Below are positions 11,193 to 22,982 of a stretch of 64,000 nucleotides of DNA, in pieces (the first letter of the stretch is position 1; each line of letters starts with the position of its first letter). The notes under the pieces were generated by a model. That model was not told the DNA's origin. It did no database searches and was given only the letters and a program-made list of their open reading frames with translations. Source of the DNA: Aphidius gifuensis (lineage: Eukaryota; Arthropoda; Insecta; Hymenoptera; Braconidae); the NCBI RefSeq assembly GCF_014905175.1, contig NC_057789.1, positions 12,452,876 to 12,516,875 of the forward strand. Reading direction: 5' to 3'. The position numbers and the translations under genes were made by a program.

Positions 11193-11530
11193 ATGCCAAT
11201 AAATTCTGTTAATAACAATGACATTAAAAAAAAAGTCACAAAGTGGGTGTGTTATGTTCCAAAATGTAAAAGGGGAAAAGTGCGCAAATTTTTCCCTGAT
11301 CCAATAAAGGACACAACTCGATTAAAAATGTAGTTGCAGCTAGTTGGTAATGAGAAACTGCTTCTACGATTGCCTGTTAATTTCAAAAAAGTGTATCCGT
11401 ATGTGAAGCTCATTTTGAAAACAAATTTTTATCATCTGCTTATGCTCCACCCCATACAATACCACCATTAAACTTAGGAGCAGGTGATAAATCTTTAGTT
11501 TTTAAATTAAAAATAAATCTTTTTGGATCC
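11193..11530 (+). pseudogene. THAP zinc-finger domain, broken
   Basis: The frame opens at ATG 11193. It gives CYVPKC at residues 20-25, the first half of a C2CH THAP finger, then RKFFPDP, the conserved Phe-Pro region. The codon at 11331, where the family has an invariant Trp, is TAG. A frame change follows in the AAAAAAG run near 11387, after which VCEAHFENKF supplies the second Cys and His (C-x2-H), and APPHTIPPLN ends the domain. THAP domains bind DNA and form the N-terminus of P-element transposases and many host factors. With one nonsense codon and one frameshift it cannot work as it stands. It lies on the same strand as the P-element-like exon at 19 kb, but unrelated genes lie between. 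Confidence 0.65.
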
Positions 11531-12188
11531 AGGACATTATTTATGAATAATATAGCCATGACTATTTGTTACATAATGGAAAATTTGTGTTGAATTATTT
11601 ATTACACCGTAGTACACTATTCGTATATAGTGGTACACTATTGAACAATGATTTTTTATCATATAAATAATAATGAAATTAATATAATTCAACAAAAAGG
11701 CCGTCTTATATCTATGCTATTATGGGACATAGCTAGGTTGCTTGAAAAAATTTATATTTTTACGTAGGCGAAGCCTATAGTATTAAATTCATACACGTTT
11801 TTTTTAAAATGATCATATCTTGTAAAGTAATAAAGGTAGAAGGATCGTATTAGGACCAAATTATTCGTCTATGAAAATACTAAAACCAGGGACTTACTAA
11901 AAGTAATTTTAATTGTTAGTTAATTTATTATTAACAAAAAACGATCACCGTGTAATTTTCAAAGTCAAATAATAAGAAAACTAAGAACAAATCATGGATG
12001 CGATTTTTTGCCAGGATATTAAGAATGACGGAATTTATAATAATCGAGTTGAAAATTGTTTTTAATGTCGTTGGAAGATTGTTAATAAACAAAAAAACAA
12101 AATTGCTGTTTTTTTATGTTTTGCATAACTCTTTAAAATTTTAACTTACAAGCTTTGTTTATAGCTCAAATTAATTGTCTTTTCGATA

Positions 12189-12347
12189 CCGAGAGCCACC
12201 CTCTCTTGATAAAATTTGCTCTGATCATTCGTTAATTAGATATCAGCAATTGTTTATAACAATCACTATCAGCCTTTATGTTACAGTCGAAAAATAGTAA
12301 CGAAGGAGTGATTTTAGCGATTTTTATCAAGACAGGGTGGCTCTCAG
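12189..12347. mobile_element. Short MITE with ~25-bp inverted ends
   Basis: The left arm GAGAGCCACCCTCTCTTGAT at 12191 pairs with the right arm ATCAAGACAGGGTGGCTCTC ending at 12345, with few mismatches. The interior is about 110 bp and non-coding. The target duplication is unclear. Confidence 0.55.
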
Positions 12348-12349
12348 GA

Positions 12350-13095
12350 ATTTAATATCAAATTTTTTGAGCTTAATAAAACTTTTTTATGTTAATTTGT
12401 TCAAAAGTTATCCGAAATATAAACAATTACCGATTTTTATTTTGAACATTTTTTCTTCAAAAAAGAGTTTAAAGCGCATGCGCTGATCTCGCATTTCTGC
12501 CATCACACACCTCTGATCGGTAAAATAGGTCTCATAAACATTAAAAAAAAAAAAAATTTGTATACAAAAATTTAATAAAAAATTATAAAAATTATTAATG
12601 AATCCATAAATTAATTCATCTTGATGAAAAAAAAACTAAAATTCTTTTATTTATATTTTTTATGTTTCAATGATACTTTTTTGAGTGGAAGATTCATTAA
12701 AAGATTATTTTTTATTTTCTAAGAAACATAACCTTGAATTATGACACTAATTTTGACAGGTTTTTTTTTTTTTCCGACAGTTTCAACGATTTTAATCCTT
12801 TTTTTGTCTAAGCTTATATGTTAATTTATATAATGTTATGTACGTCATATTTTTTTTTTATTATTTATTTCCATTAGAATGTTATTTTTAAATATTTTCT
12901 ATTTATTTTTTTATTTTTTTTTAGATGAATTTATTATTAAATTATTAAAAATTTGTTTCGTTAGACATCCGAATTACCTAATGATGTTGATATGATGATG
13001 ATTTTATTGATAAAAAAAAATACAAATTCAATTCAACAAAAAATTGATAAAATGGAAACAGTAACAACAATTATAATAAAAAATGATTCAAACAT
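12350..13095. other. AT-rich sequence before the receptor pseudogenes
   Basis: Poly-T and AT-rich DNA. 11560-12188 is similar, with one stretch near 11765-11890 distantly like the repeat family at 28.6 kb (CGTATTAGG, ATTCGTCT). No gene is supported. Confidence 0.5.
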
Positions 13096-13113
13096 TGATT
13101 CAATTAAAAACCA

Positions 13114-14350
13114 TTGGCACATGTCATCAATTCAACTGGTATTATTATACTGTCAATAGAATCATCTGAAAATCTTCAATTGGAATTAACAAAGCTAAAA
13201 TCATCACCATGGTGGAGCATTGACTCCCACTATTTTATAATAAACACATCAAACACAAGTTGTGATAATGCCATTGATTTATTGAGATGTTTATTTTCAG
13301 CACTAAATTCAAGTTTAATAATAATAATACATCACCACATTGATACATCACCAATGTATCTTGATAATAATGAAAAATACCAACATCAAAAGTATTTTAT
13401 TAATTGAGTGATGGTATTGATGATATATCATTGAATTTTCGTCATTTAAGAAATGTTAAAAATCATAAATGTTTTGATTATACAAATTCATATGCAAAAT
13501 CAAGTGTTGTTACAATACCACATAAAAGTAAACAAATAACACCAGAAGAAAAATTTAAACGTTATTACAGTAAAAATGTTGTAATTTCAACAATAATATC
13601 ATGTATATTGACACTATTTGCATTTGGAATTTATGAAAAACAAGGATTTAGAATTGCATTTTTTAAAGTACTTCGTTTGATTTTTAAAACTGGATTACTT
13701 GATATGCCAACTAATACAACAATGAGAATTTATTTGTCTCCAATAATGATATTATAATATTGATATGATAATATAATATTAAGCTCGACATTTAATAGTA
13801 AACTGGCATCATATTTTATATAGCAAACATTATCACAGTAATATTGATAATATTGATGATTTAAAAAGGTCAAATCATCAAGTATTTGTTGCCAATGAAT
13901 TTAAGCATTATTTAAATAATTTTTCACGAAATTATAGTATTTATTTAGCATCTGATTTTTGTTCATGTGTATTGTTAAATAATTTAAATGCAACATGTGT
14001 TGGTCGTCGTGATTATGAAGCAGCAACAAGATATTATTTACACATGTCGAAAGAAACAGTTGCTGATTTTAATGAAACACAATTAATGCGTAAAAATTGG
14101 CTGTTAAAAAAAAAAAAATAATAATTTTATTTACTCTATATTAATGGAGTGTGGATTATTACCACGTTTGAGATATCAACAACTTGTTACTTGGCAAAAA
14201 GTATGAGCTTAAAATGAAAAAAAAAATTCACCAAAATATCGACCAGTTAGAAAAAAAATATTCTATTTGCATTAAAGCTATTTGCTGTTGGTATTATTTT
14301 ATGAATAATTTCTTTTATTGTTGTAATATTTTACTATAAAAAAAACAATA
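13114..14350 (+). pseudogene. Divergent ionotropic-receptor-like pseudogene, copy 1
   Basis: Ionotropic receptors are insect chemosensory ligand-gated channels related to glutamate receptors. Pieces appear here in receptor order. 13114-13404 holds an N-terminal domain (INSTGIIILSIESSENLQLE, WWSIDSHYFIINTSNTSCD). 13404-13757, in another frame, holds TM1 (VVISTIISCILTLFAFGI) and the pore/TM3 region (LRLIFKTGLLDMPTNTTMRI). 13866-14115 is an open S2 ligand-binding part (TCVGRRDYEAATRYYLHMSK, LMRKNWLL), followed by CGLLPRLRYQQL. A last hydrophobic segment near 14275-14335 fits TM4. At least three frame changes and several stops make it a pseudogene. The family call rests on segment order and character, not on a database search. 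Confidence 0.55.
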
Positions 14351-14559
14351 AAATTAAATTAAAAGTAAATAATTATTTGTTTATTTTTTTCAATGTAATA
14401 AACAAAGATGGTTTATATTTACTTTTTATCAAAAAATGTACCTGATAATATCATTATTTCTTATCTGTTTGTTTTTTATTAATTTATTGATTGACCAAAT
14501 TTAATGTATAAATTTTTTTAGCACTATTAAGATTATTCCAGCAATATTTTGAGTTTCTT

Positions 14560-16030
14560 TCAATCAGTATGAATTTATTCCTTTTTGAACAAGTACACTG
14601 TTTTTTTAAAATGTTTTTGTCGAAATATTTAAGTACACTATTATTATTAATATCTCCTGCCAATGGAAATTTGATAAATTCATTAAATTTAAACTGTGAA
14701 AAATCTTTAAATAATGAATTGGTAAAATTTAAATAATTTAAAATTTAAAAAAAAAAAATAAAAAAACATCCAACACAAGTTGTGATAGTGCCATTGATTA
14801 TCTCAACACAATATGGACAATGAATCATTGTCATCAAAATTTATGTGTCATGAAGAAAATCAACAAATTAATTTGTATACATATAATCTTTTTACAAATT
14901 GGGCATCGTCAGCTTCAAATAAATAAAACTTGGACACTTTAAAATCGACCATTCAACAAAAACAACACGTGTAACAATTTAATATTTGATAAAACACGTT
15001 ATCTAAATGGATATCTATTAAAAGCAATTATCAATGCTGGCACTGAAATATCGCATCAAAAATATTTTCTCATTTAAATATAACACTGTTAAATAATTTT
15101 GATGAACCATGATGACTTGTAATTAAATAATAATAAATATTTTGATTTTACTTATTTTTTAATCAGGTCTTGTTTTAAGAACTCAATGAAAAGACTATTT
15201 AACATCGTGGCAAAAAATATGTCACTTTTACAGTCAAAGAATTATTATTTTTCAACTTTAATTGTATGTTTAACAAGTGTTTTATTTATTTCTAAAAATC
15301 AAGGTTTACGTTCAGCAAGTTTAGAAGTATTTTGTTTGTGTATAGGAACTGGATTGTTACATATGCCAAATAATACAATTATTATAATTTATTTATTTCC
15401 GGTACTGTTATTATTTTTATTACTTGGTTTGAGTTTTAATAGTAAATTATCATCATTTTGAACAAATTCAAATCCTTTTGAAAATATTGAAAAATTAATT
15501 CTTAATTTTAAAAATAAAAATATTATTTATACGTCAAATATTGATTTTATATTATAAATTTGTTTTAAATGATTCATCATCAAATTGTATAACATATGAA
15601 TCGAGAATAGAGCCATGAAATATAAATTATACATTGGTAAAATAAGAGTTTCAGTATTTTATGAAGTTACTTTAATGCAAAAAAATTTGCCAGTTGGAAA
15701 AAAATTAACAATATCATGTCAAGATTAATAGTCAGGTTCATTACGTCGATGGAAATATAAACTTAAATTTTTTTGGAATGAACTTGTTGAACAGGGCAAT
15801 AGAGAAATTGCTGTTGATTATTATCGACCTGTTACTATCAAAGATTTATATTTTTTTTTTTTCATTTGACTTTCTTGCTGTTGGTCTTTCAATGTCTTTT
15901 ATTTTATTTTTGCTTGAATTTTTTCATTATAACAAATTTAATGTATATATAGGCAATTTTTTAGCACAACGCTCAATATCAGATGGCACAGTCATTTTAT
16001 CATTATCTTTTTTTAGCTCTTACAAAAAAT
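14560..16030 (+). pseudogene. Divergent ionotropic-receptor-like pseudogene, copy 2
   Basis: This is a tandem sister of the copy just upstream. A signal-like start near 14570-14740 (FFKMFLSKYLSTLLLLISPA) is followed by an NTSCDSAIDYL-like piece at about 14770, matching TSNTSCDNAIDLL of copy 1. 15186-15461 holds TM1 (FSTLIVCLTSVLFIS) and a pore segment (CIGTGLLHMPNNTIIIIYL) that aligns with LIFKTGLLDMPTNTTMRIYL of copy 1. 15778-16030 holds FFSFDFLAVGLSMSFILFLL, suiting TM4. The S2 region around 15470-15720 is heavily broken. It is same strand and same order, about 200 bp after copy 1, so a local gene duplication followed by decay of both is the simplest reading. Confidence 0.55.
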
Positions 16031-16161
16031 AAAATCAAGTGAAGCTTGTCAGTTGAATATTTCGTTTAACTTGTTTAGTCAAGTCAAGACTCAGTTACAA
16101 ACTATCATAAATATATATTTATAAAACAAAAAAAAAAATAGAAATGATGATAACAAATATT

Positions 16162-16865
16162 TAAGCTTTCTCATCTGGAATATGAGAAAAATCTTGTTTT
16201 GAAAGCCAGCTGATAACTTTAATGAAGTCGTTCTTCTTGGTGTTGTTGATCATGTCTTGGTTGTGTTGGGGCTTTTTGATAATGTGGGTTCCAGTTTTTT
16301 CTGTACCTGTCATTAAAACAGTGTTGAAAAAAAAGAAAATAAATTATTAATATTAAAAGAAACTTGGCAATTCTGTTTCAGAATAAACAAAAAATACATA
16401 CTGACTATTACGGCTGTCAAGATTTTTTCCTCCACGTGTTTTCTCTTGTTGCCATGGAGTTGATACTTGTTTTCTTTCATTCTCTTCCAGCTCTGCTTTG
16501 ATAACATCTTCATATTTTTCTTTCTTAATCAAATCTAATTTTTTTTCAACAATTTTATTGATGATTAAATAGTTTTTGTGTATAATTCTTTTTTTTTTAT
16601 CTTCATCCAACTTTTTTTATTTTTTTTGTAATTGTTGTTCTTCATATTCAACTCTTCTCTCTACTTCTTTTTTCACAATTTCTTTTTCATCGTCATTAGT
16701 AATAATTTGCAATAAATTTTCTTCAATATTGTCTTTACTGGTTTTTTCAACTTTATCTTTTAATTTCGTTTTTACTAATTCTTTTTGGTCAGGGGCCATG
16801 GTTTTCCAACCCTCAATTGATTCCAATATTGATAAAATATCATCATTGTCATTGTTTGTTGCCAT
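16162..16865 (-). pseudogene. Unknown Lys/Glu-rich gene, two exons, one in-frame stop
   Basis: The start ATG at 16865 gives MATNNDNDDILSILESIEGW, then a charged, probably coiled-coil stretch to QLQKK, where a TAA (16617-16619) falls in an A-rich run. The same frame continues with DEDKKKRIIHKNYLI to STPWQQEKTRGGKNLDSRN, up to a GTATGT donor near 16400. After a ~90-bp pyrimidine-rich intron a GACAG acceptor near 16314 leads to a downstream stretch that is open as MTGTEKTGTHIIKKPQHNQD and ends SKQDFSHIPDEKA at 16162. That frame does not join cleanly to the first exon, so either the splice differs or the gene is decayed. I do not recognise the protein. The composition (DNA-like codons, acidic/basic alternation) looks host-like rather than transposon-like. 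Confidence 0.4.
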
Positions 16866-17425
16866 GTTAAACAAATATGATATTTTTAGCACTTCAATTA
16901 TTAACAAAAATCTTTTTTGATCACTTTTCTTTTGGTTATTTATTATTGTTGAAACTTTATATTCACTGTACAGGTTGAAACTTGTTGAATAGTGGAAAGA
17001 TGGTATAGAAAAAAAAAACAAACAACGTCACTGATGACAAAAAACCGTTATACAGATGTACAATACCGGTACGTTTGTGTACCACGCGTATTTATGTATT
17101 CCGGGGTACGTTCCAAAACCTTCATCAACTATAGAGATCCCTACATTATCCTCAAAAGATGTCAGTATTTTGCTTTTTTAGAATAAATTAATGTCAATTG
17201 TTAATCAGCTGTTTTAATTTATAATGACATTTGCGTTGTTACAAAAGCACTTAATCGTCAACAAAATTGTTATTTGTTTTGCTACACGACTAATTCATTC
17301 AGTTTTCATTATTATTCATGGGCATAGTTTGTTTTTTATTTTGAATAGTTTTTAGTGTACTTATATATTTTTTTTTTTTATTTTTCTTTTCACAAGTTGT
17401 GTACTACAAGTTAACAAGTGTAGTT

Positions 17426-17456
<31 letters not shown>

Positions 17457-17510
17457 GTTTTAGTTAATTCTTTTTATCACTTTTATAATTTTTTGAGATT
17501 CAGCATTATT

Positions 17511-19016
17511 GCTGCATCAAATTTATAATATATTATTAAAATAAGTAGCCATAATAAGCTGATTATATTGTATTAGTGCTGTTGCTTTAAAATAATTTAA
17601 AAATAAAAATACCAGCAACAATTGCTGCATCGATTAAAAAAAAAACTTCCAATATAATATAAGAATATTTCAGCACTGTTATTGCTGCATCAAATTTATA
17701 ATATATTATTAAAATAAGTAGCCATAATAAGCTGATTATATTGTATTAGTGCTGTTGCTTTAAAATAATTTAAAAATAAAAATACCAGCAACAATTGCTG
17801 CATCGATTAAAAAAAAAACTTCAATATAAGAATATTTCAGCACTCTTATTGCTGCATCAGTATATATCATTAATTGATATTAGTATATCACGTTAAAGAT
17901 ACAGCCTTTTATTTTGCTACATTGCATATACTCTTTTCTTTTTTTTTCAGTTCATTGTGTGATTTTTTTTTTTCAGCATTATTGCTGCATCAAATTTATG
18001 ATATATTAATAAAAAAAAATAGCCATAATAAGCTGATTATATTGTATTAGTACTGTTTCTTTGAAATAATTTAAAAATAAAAATACCAGCAACAATTGCT
18101 GCATCGATTAAAAAAAAAACTTCAATATAAGAATATTTCAGCACTCTTATTGCTGCATCAGTATATATCATTAATTGATATTAGTATATCACGTTAAAGA
18201 TACAGCCTTTTATTTTGCTACATTGCATATACTCTTTTCTTTTTTTTTCAGTTCATTGTGTGATTTTTTTTTTTCAGCATTATTGCTGCATCAAATTTAT
18301 GATATATTAATAAAAAAAAATAGCCATAATAAGCTGATTATATTGTATTAGTACTGTTTCTTTAAAATAATTTAAAAATAAAAATACCAGCAACAATTGC
18401 TGCATCGATTAAAAAAAAAACTTCCAATATAATATAAGAATATTTCAGCACTGTTATTGCTGCATCAAATTTATAATATATTATTAAAATAAGTAGCCAT
18501 AATAAGCTGATTATATTGTATTAGTGCTGTTGCTTTAAAATAATTTAAAAATAAAAATACCAGCAACAATTGCTGCATCGATTAAAAAAAAAACTTCAAT
18601 ATAAGAATATTTCAGCACTCTTATTGCTGCATCAGTATATATCATTAATTGATATTAGTATATCACGTTAAAGATACAGCCTTTTATTTTGCTACATTGC
18701 ATATACTCTTTTCTTTTTTCAGTTCATTGTGTGATGCAGCATTATTGCTGCATCAAATTTATGATATATTAATAAAAAAAAATAGCCATAATAAGCTGAT
18801 TATATTGTATTAGTACTTTTTCTTTAAAATAATTTAAAAATAAAAATACCAGCAACAATTGCTGCATCGATTAAAAAAAAAACTTCAATATAAGAATATT
18901 TCAGCACTCTTATTGCTGCATCAGTATATATCATTAATTGATATTAGTATATCACGTTAAAGATACAGCCTTTTATTTTGCTACATTGCATATACTCTTT
19001 TCTTTTTTTTTTTCAG
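17511..19016. repeat. Higher-order tandem array of 173-bp and ~300-bp units
   Basis: The marker GCTGCATCAAATTTAT occurs at 17511, 17684, 17984, 18285, 18459 and 18747, with spacings of 173, 300, 301, 174 and 288 bp. The short unit (A) ends with CAGCAACAATTGCTGCATC. The long unit adds a B part that ends in a pyrimidine tract plus CAG. Two subtypes of A (TTATAATATATTATTAAAAT and TTATGATATATTAATAAAAA) alternate, giving a pattern A, AB, AB' repeated twice. GCAGCAAT/ATTGCTGC palindromes punctuate every unit. The last B part ends at the splice acceptor of the transposase exon at 19017. Confidence 0.85.
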
Positions 19017-21206
19017 TTCTTGAAAAGTTTGGTGTTACTAGAATTGCTCATTTATCTAAACGAGAACAGCAATGGTACTCTCTCACTATGGATTTAGCAC
19101 ACGCAGTTCAAGTGGCTAATTCCAAAATAGCGACTTTAAAGAAATTAAAAACACTTCAAAAGCTACCATGGAATCAAATAAATAATCTTCCAGAATCTAT
19201 TCAAACGTTTGTTTTAGGACAAGTAAAAAATGCTACAAAAAATGCATATGCGCGTCAGTGGTCTTTAGAAGATAAGTTGACTTTTTATGCCATCAAGAAA
19301 CATAGCAACGTTGCATACCAGTTCTTGTCTCAAATATTCTGTGTCCCTTGTGAAGAAACAATACGTAAATTTGGTGCTGATATTGTCTTTAAACCAGGAC
19401 ACAATGAAGCAATCTATAAGTCAATAGCTGAGCGGGCTCGTAGAAAAGGTTGGTCTCTACTTAGTTATTTGAATTTTGATGAAACTTTCATAAGAGCAGA
19501 CCTGGAGTATGATCCAGCATCTGGTACAATTTATGGTGTTACTGATAATGGTTCTGTAAGAGAGCAAACTATTGCTAATCATGCACTGGTGTTTATGTTA
19601 AAGAGTATAACAGGTCAATGGAAGCAACCAGTGTATTATTCTTTTTGTAGATCTTCATCTTCTACGTCTGAGATAAAGACTGCGTATGTGGATGTTGTTC
19701 GGAAAGCTAAAGCTGCAGGCATAAAAGTGATAGGATCTGTCTGTGATCAGGGGGCTACAAACGTATCTGCCATGAAACAATTGAGCAAGGAAACACGTTG
19801 TTTCAGGCACGATGTTGAAACAGATGAAATTATTATAACCGTGGATGGTCATAATATATTTCATGTATATGATATTCCTCATCTCATTAAAAATTTAAGA
19901 AATAACTTACTGGTAAAAAATTTGATATTCCAATTACCAGGACAGATAGAGCGTGAAGCTTGCTGGGATCATATAGTAATGGGGTATGATATTGATCGGA
20001 TTAAGAATTCTAAAAAATACCGAGAGTTGAGTAAACTCACTGAATTGCATGTAAGAGCAAAACTAATTCCGAAAATGAAGGTAAAGTATGCTACTCAAGT
20101 ATTCAGCAACACTGTAGGAAAAAGAATTCGTGCGATGGCAATAGATAAAGCAAGTATAAAAAACAAAAATAACGACATTATAAAAGAAATGCCACCAGAA
20201 GGAGAACATACTGGAGAACTTCTTATCTTTATAAATGAAGTCTTTGACAGTCTGCAATGCCAAAAAATTAGTACGTCAAGCTCAGACGACATGTGGAACA
20301 AATACAAAAACGTTTTCAAATGGCATATGAAGTATCAGATTTTCGGAACAAGCAAACATGAGCTCCCCCCCTCACTTTTATATTTTCCAAGCACTATACA
20401 AGGATTTAAAAATGTAAAAAAATATTTAAAAGATAAAAATATTAAATTTTTTTAATGCAAAATTATTGAACCGAGATGCGTTAGAAAATTTGTTTGGACA
20501 GATTAAGCAAATGGGATGTCGCGATATTCTACCTTCTGCTAAAAGCTTCATTGATGAATATAAAATTGTTTCCATCAGGACTTTTTCAAACACTTCTCCT
20601 AAAACAAATTGCGAAAAAAATGAAGGAAGTGATATACTCATAGAACTCGGAGACTTTATTAAGCACTGTCAATCTGAAAATATGTTTGAGCAATCTGAAA
20701 TAGCTGACTTTCCTATTCTCAAAAGTAACCAAAAAAAATTAAATATCGAAATAAATATAGCAAAAGTTTATAGAAAAATTCTCGAAAAAACTAAAACTTT
20801 AACAATGAATTGTCCACAGTGTACATCTAATATGGAAGATAACATACTGTTAGGTTCAATAGAAAAAATGCAGCAACAATTTTCATTTTTTTTTTCAAAT
20901 TATTTTGAAGTAAAAAATTTTGGACAACGCCTAAAAATACAATATGAAAAAACCGATGTTATTATTTCTCAATGGCGTCTATGTGCTCATATCATAGATA
21001 TAAAATCTATCTGTGTATCAATTTTTATAGACGAAGCAATTGATACGTACTTGACTCATATTCAATTACTTTTGAATGGGAAAGCTCTGAAGGGCTCGTC
21101 CAAAAATTTGCATACACTTGAAATTGAAGCAGCCACGTCAGCTGAAAAATGCAGCAAGGCCTGCAGGGCTCGTATTTCTATGAAGGATACAAATGGTCAA
21201 ATTTGA
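19017..21206 (+). pseudogene. P-element/THAP9-like transposase, large exon with one frame change
   Basis: The exon begins after TTTTTTTTTTTTCAG at 19016. It opens with VLEKFGVTRIAHLSKREQQW, then a helical region, and an RNase H-like catalytic core: FDET (Asp at 19478), SVCDQGATN (Asp at 19745), and after an inserted HLIKNLRNNLL region typical of the P-element GTP-binding insertion, RDALENLFGQIK (Glu at 20484). These match the D-D-E order of P-element and THAP9 transposases. The frame stops at TAA 20453 right after a run of seven T and resumes in the +1 frame, open to 21206. No THAP domain precedes it within the exon, and no terminal inverted repeats were found. P transposases cut DNA using GTP as cofactor. 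This copy would need the frame change resolved and an upstream exon to work. Confidence 0.75.
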
Positions 21207-22250
21207 AACGCTTAGTACCGATACTATTATTTTTCGTATTTTCTCTCTGACCCTGTGGCGTTGATACTAGCAAACACAAGCAAGCATATATCCAAGAATA
21301 TATACAAAAGAAAATAGATATAAAATAACATATCAATCAACTTTTGTAACTCAACAATATTTTTCATTTGTACATCTAGTAAAAGTAACAAGAAATAAAT
21401 AAGTTCTTTAACAAAAATTTTTACAACATTATCATTTTCAGATATAAACGTTATTTATTTAATTCATATTTAATTGAGGTTAAGGATTGTTAATTTGATT
21501 TTATAAAACCATATACTTTCCATTTTTTTTTTGTTGGATAAATAAATTCAATAATAATTGGATTAAAAATAGGTTATATTTCGTATTTACATGAAAATAT
21601 TAAAGATCTATTTTGTAAACCTGCCTTAAAGTGACTGCCCCTTACCCCGCTTCCTGCACCATGTATAATATGTTAGAATGGCCGGACCGGGCTTCCGTAT
21701 TTATGGAAGGAAAAATTCACATATAACGGCTATAGGGCGGCGTTTTAATCATTTCTTGAAATTGTTTCAGCTGTACCAACTTGCTTACAAACACATCAAA
21801 AATAAATAAAAATAAAACCTCTTTTATTTGTTTACAATTTGATATTTTGACAGGATCAATCATTATATATATACATGTACCATACATGTGTAAATATAAA
21901 CAAAAAAATTCATTAACAACGCTAACCCTTTGTTGTTGTATTTTTTTAATTTTGGCTGTATCAAAAAAAAACTAGTGGGAAGTTAGCATTTTTTCAACAT
22001 AGTCCTCGGTGGTCATTTTCTAGTAAATTTCTAATGAGATTTAGTGACACAAGTGCTGTGGCATAGAACTCGGTCGAAAAACTATGCTAGTGGCCACATG
22101 CCTTAAGGATTAAACTCGTAGTTAGTTAAAGAGGTTATGCATCTAGCACTCTTTTATTCGGAAAAAAAATCATATGTAATGGAAAATTTGGCACAATTTG
22201 CTAAAAAATTACCAAATTTTCACCTCCAGTTTAGCTCTGAATAACTTGTT
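21207..22250. other. Spacer after the P-like transposase
   Basis: AT-rich, with one less AT-rich patch at 21625-21740 (CCCCTTACCCCGCTTCC, GGCCGGACCGGGCTTCCGT). No inverted terminal repeat partner for the P-like element was recognised here. No gene is supported. Confidence 0.5.
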
Positions 22251-22982
22251 TCAAAAAAAAATGCAATTCTGGAGCATCAGCAATCCTGCTAATATTATGA
22301 CAGCAAATGTGCTCGTCAATTGATGTGATGGCGCGTTGGGTAACCAGCCAACTTTTTGATGGTGACGATCCAAAATATATGAACCAATTAAAATCATGGA
22401 ACCTGAAAATAGAAAAAAACAAAAAAAATGTAAATAAAAAACTGAGAAGATAGAAAAACAAATGTTATTAATTTATATGATAAGTATATTACCTGAAATT
22501 ATTGACAGGATGAAAATGACTCCGGAAATAACATGTGAGTTCGTTTTGAAATAGATATCGACAACAATTGTAAGTGCTCTCAACACGATTAATACAAGCG
22601 CTGTAATATAGATGATGATCACTGCTTTAAACCATGAAGGCCACAACAATTGTTTGACAAAAATACCATCATTACCGAAAAATGAGTGGCATCTAGAATA
22701 GACCTTACTGTATTCCTTATCAGGGTATTTTGATTGATGGAAACAGACGTTAGTAATACTAATTTATAGGACTAACAGCACCATCACTGGATATTATAAG
22801 TTCATTGCTAGAAAATAAAAAATCCGAATGAAGAAGGGATATTTATTCAATATATTTCAATAAATAAAAAATGGCATCGAAAGACAATGACAAAAAAAAA
22901 AAAATTTACCTTATAAAGGAATATCCAAGCAACAAAAAAGCGGCACCCACAAAACATCCAGAGTCACCAAAGAGACGATGAT
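22251..22982 (-). CDS. Four-TM membrane protein, three 3' exons of a host gene
   Basis: The exons, read on the minus strand, are 22982-22910 (73 nt), 22758-22493 (266 nt) and 22402-22251 (152 nt, ending TGA). All introns are GT-AG, with acceptors TTCTTAG, AAATTAG and TTTTCAG and donors GTAAAT and GTAATA. The junction phases fit exactly: 2/1, then 1/2. The spliced reading is open throughout: HRLFGDSGCFVGAAFLLLGY (TM1), a loop with KYPDKEYSKVYSRCHSFFG, KAVIIIYITALVLIVLRALT (TM2), VISGVIFILSIISGSMILIG (TM3, across the last intron), then DRHHQKVGWLPN and STFAVIILAGLLMLQNC (TM4). At least one upstream exon with the start is missing from the model. I do not recognise the family. It could be a recent gene copy, but the intact frame over two introns argues for a real gene. 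Confidence 0.6.
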
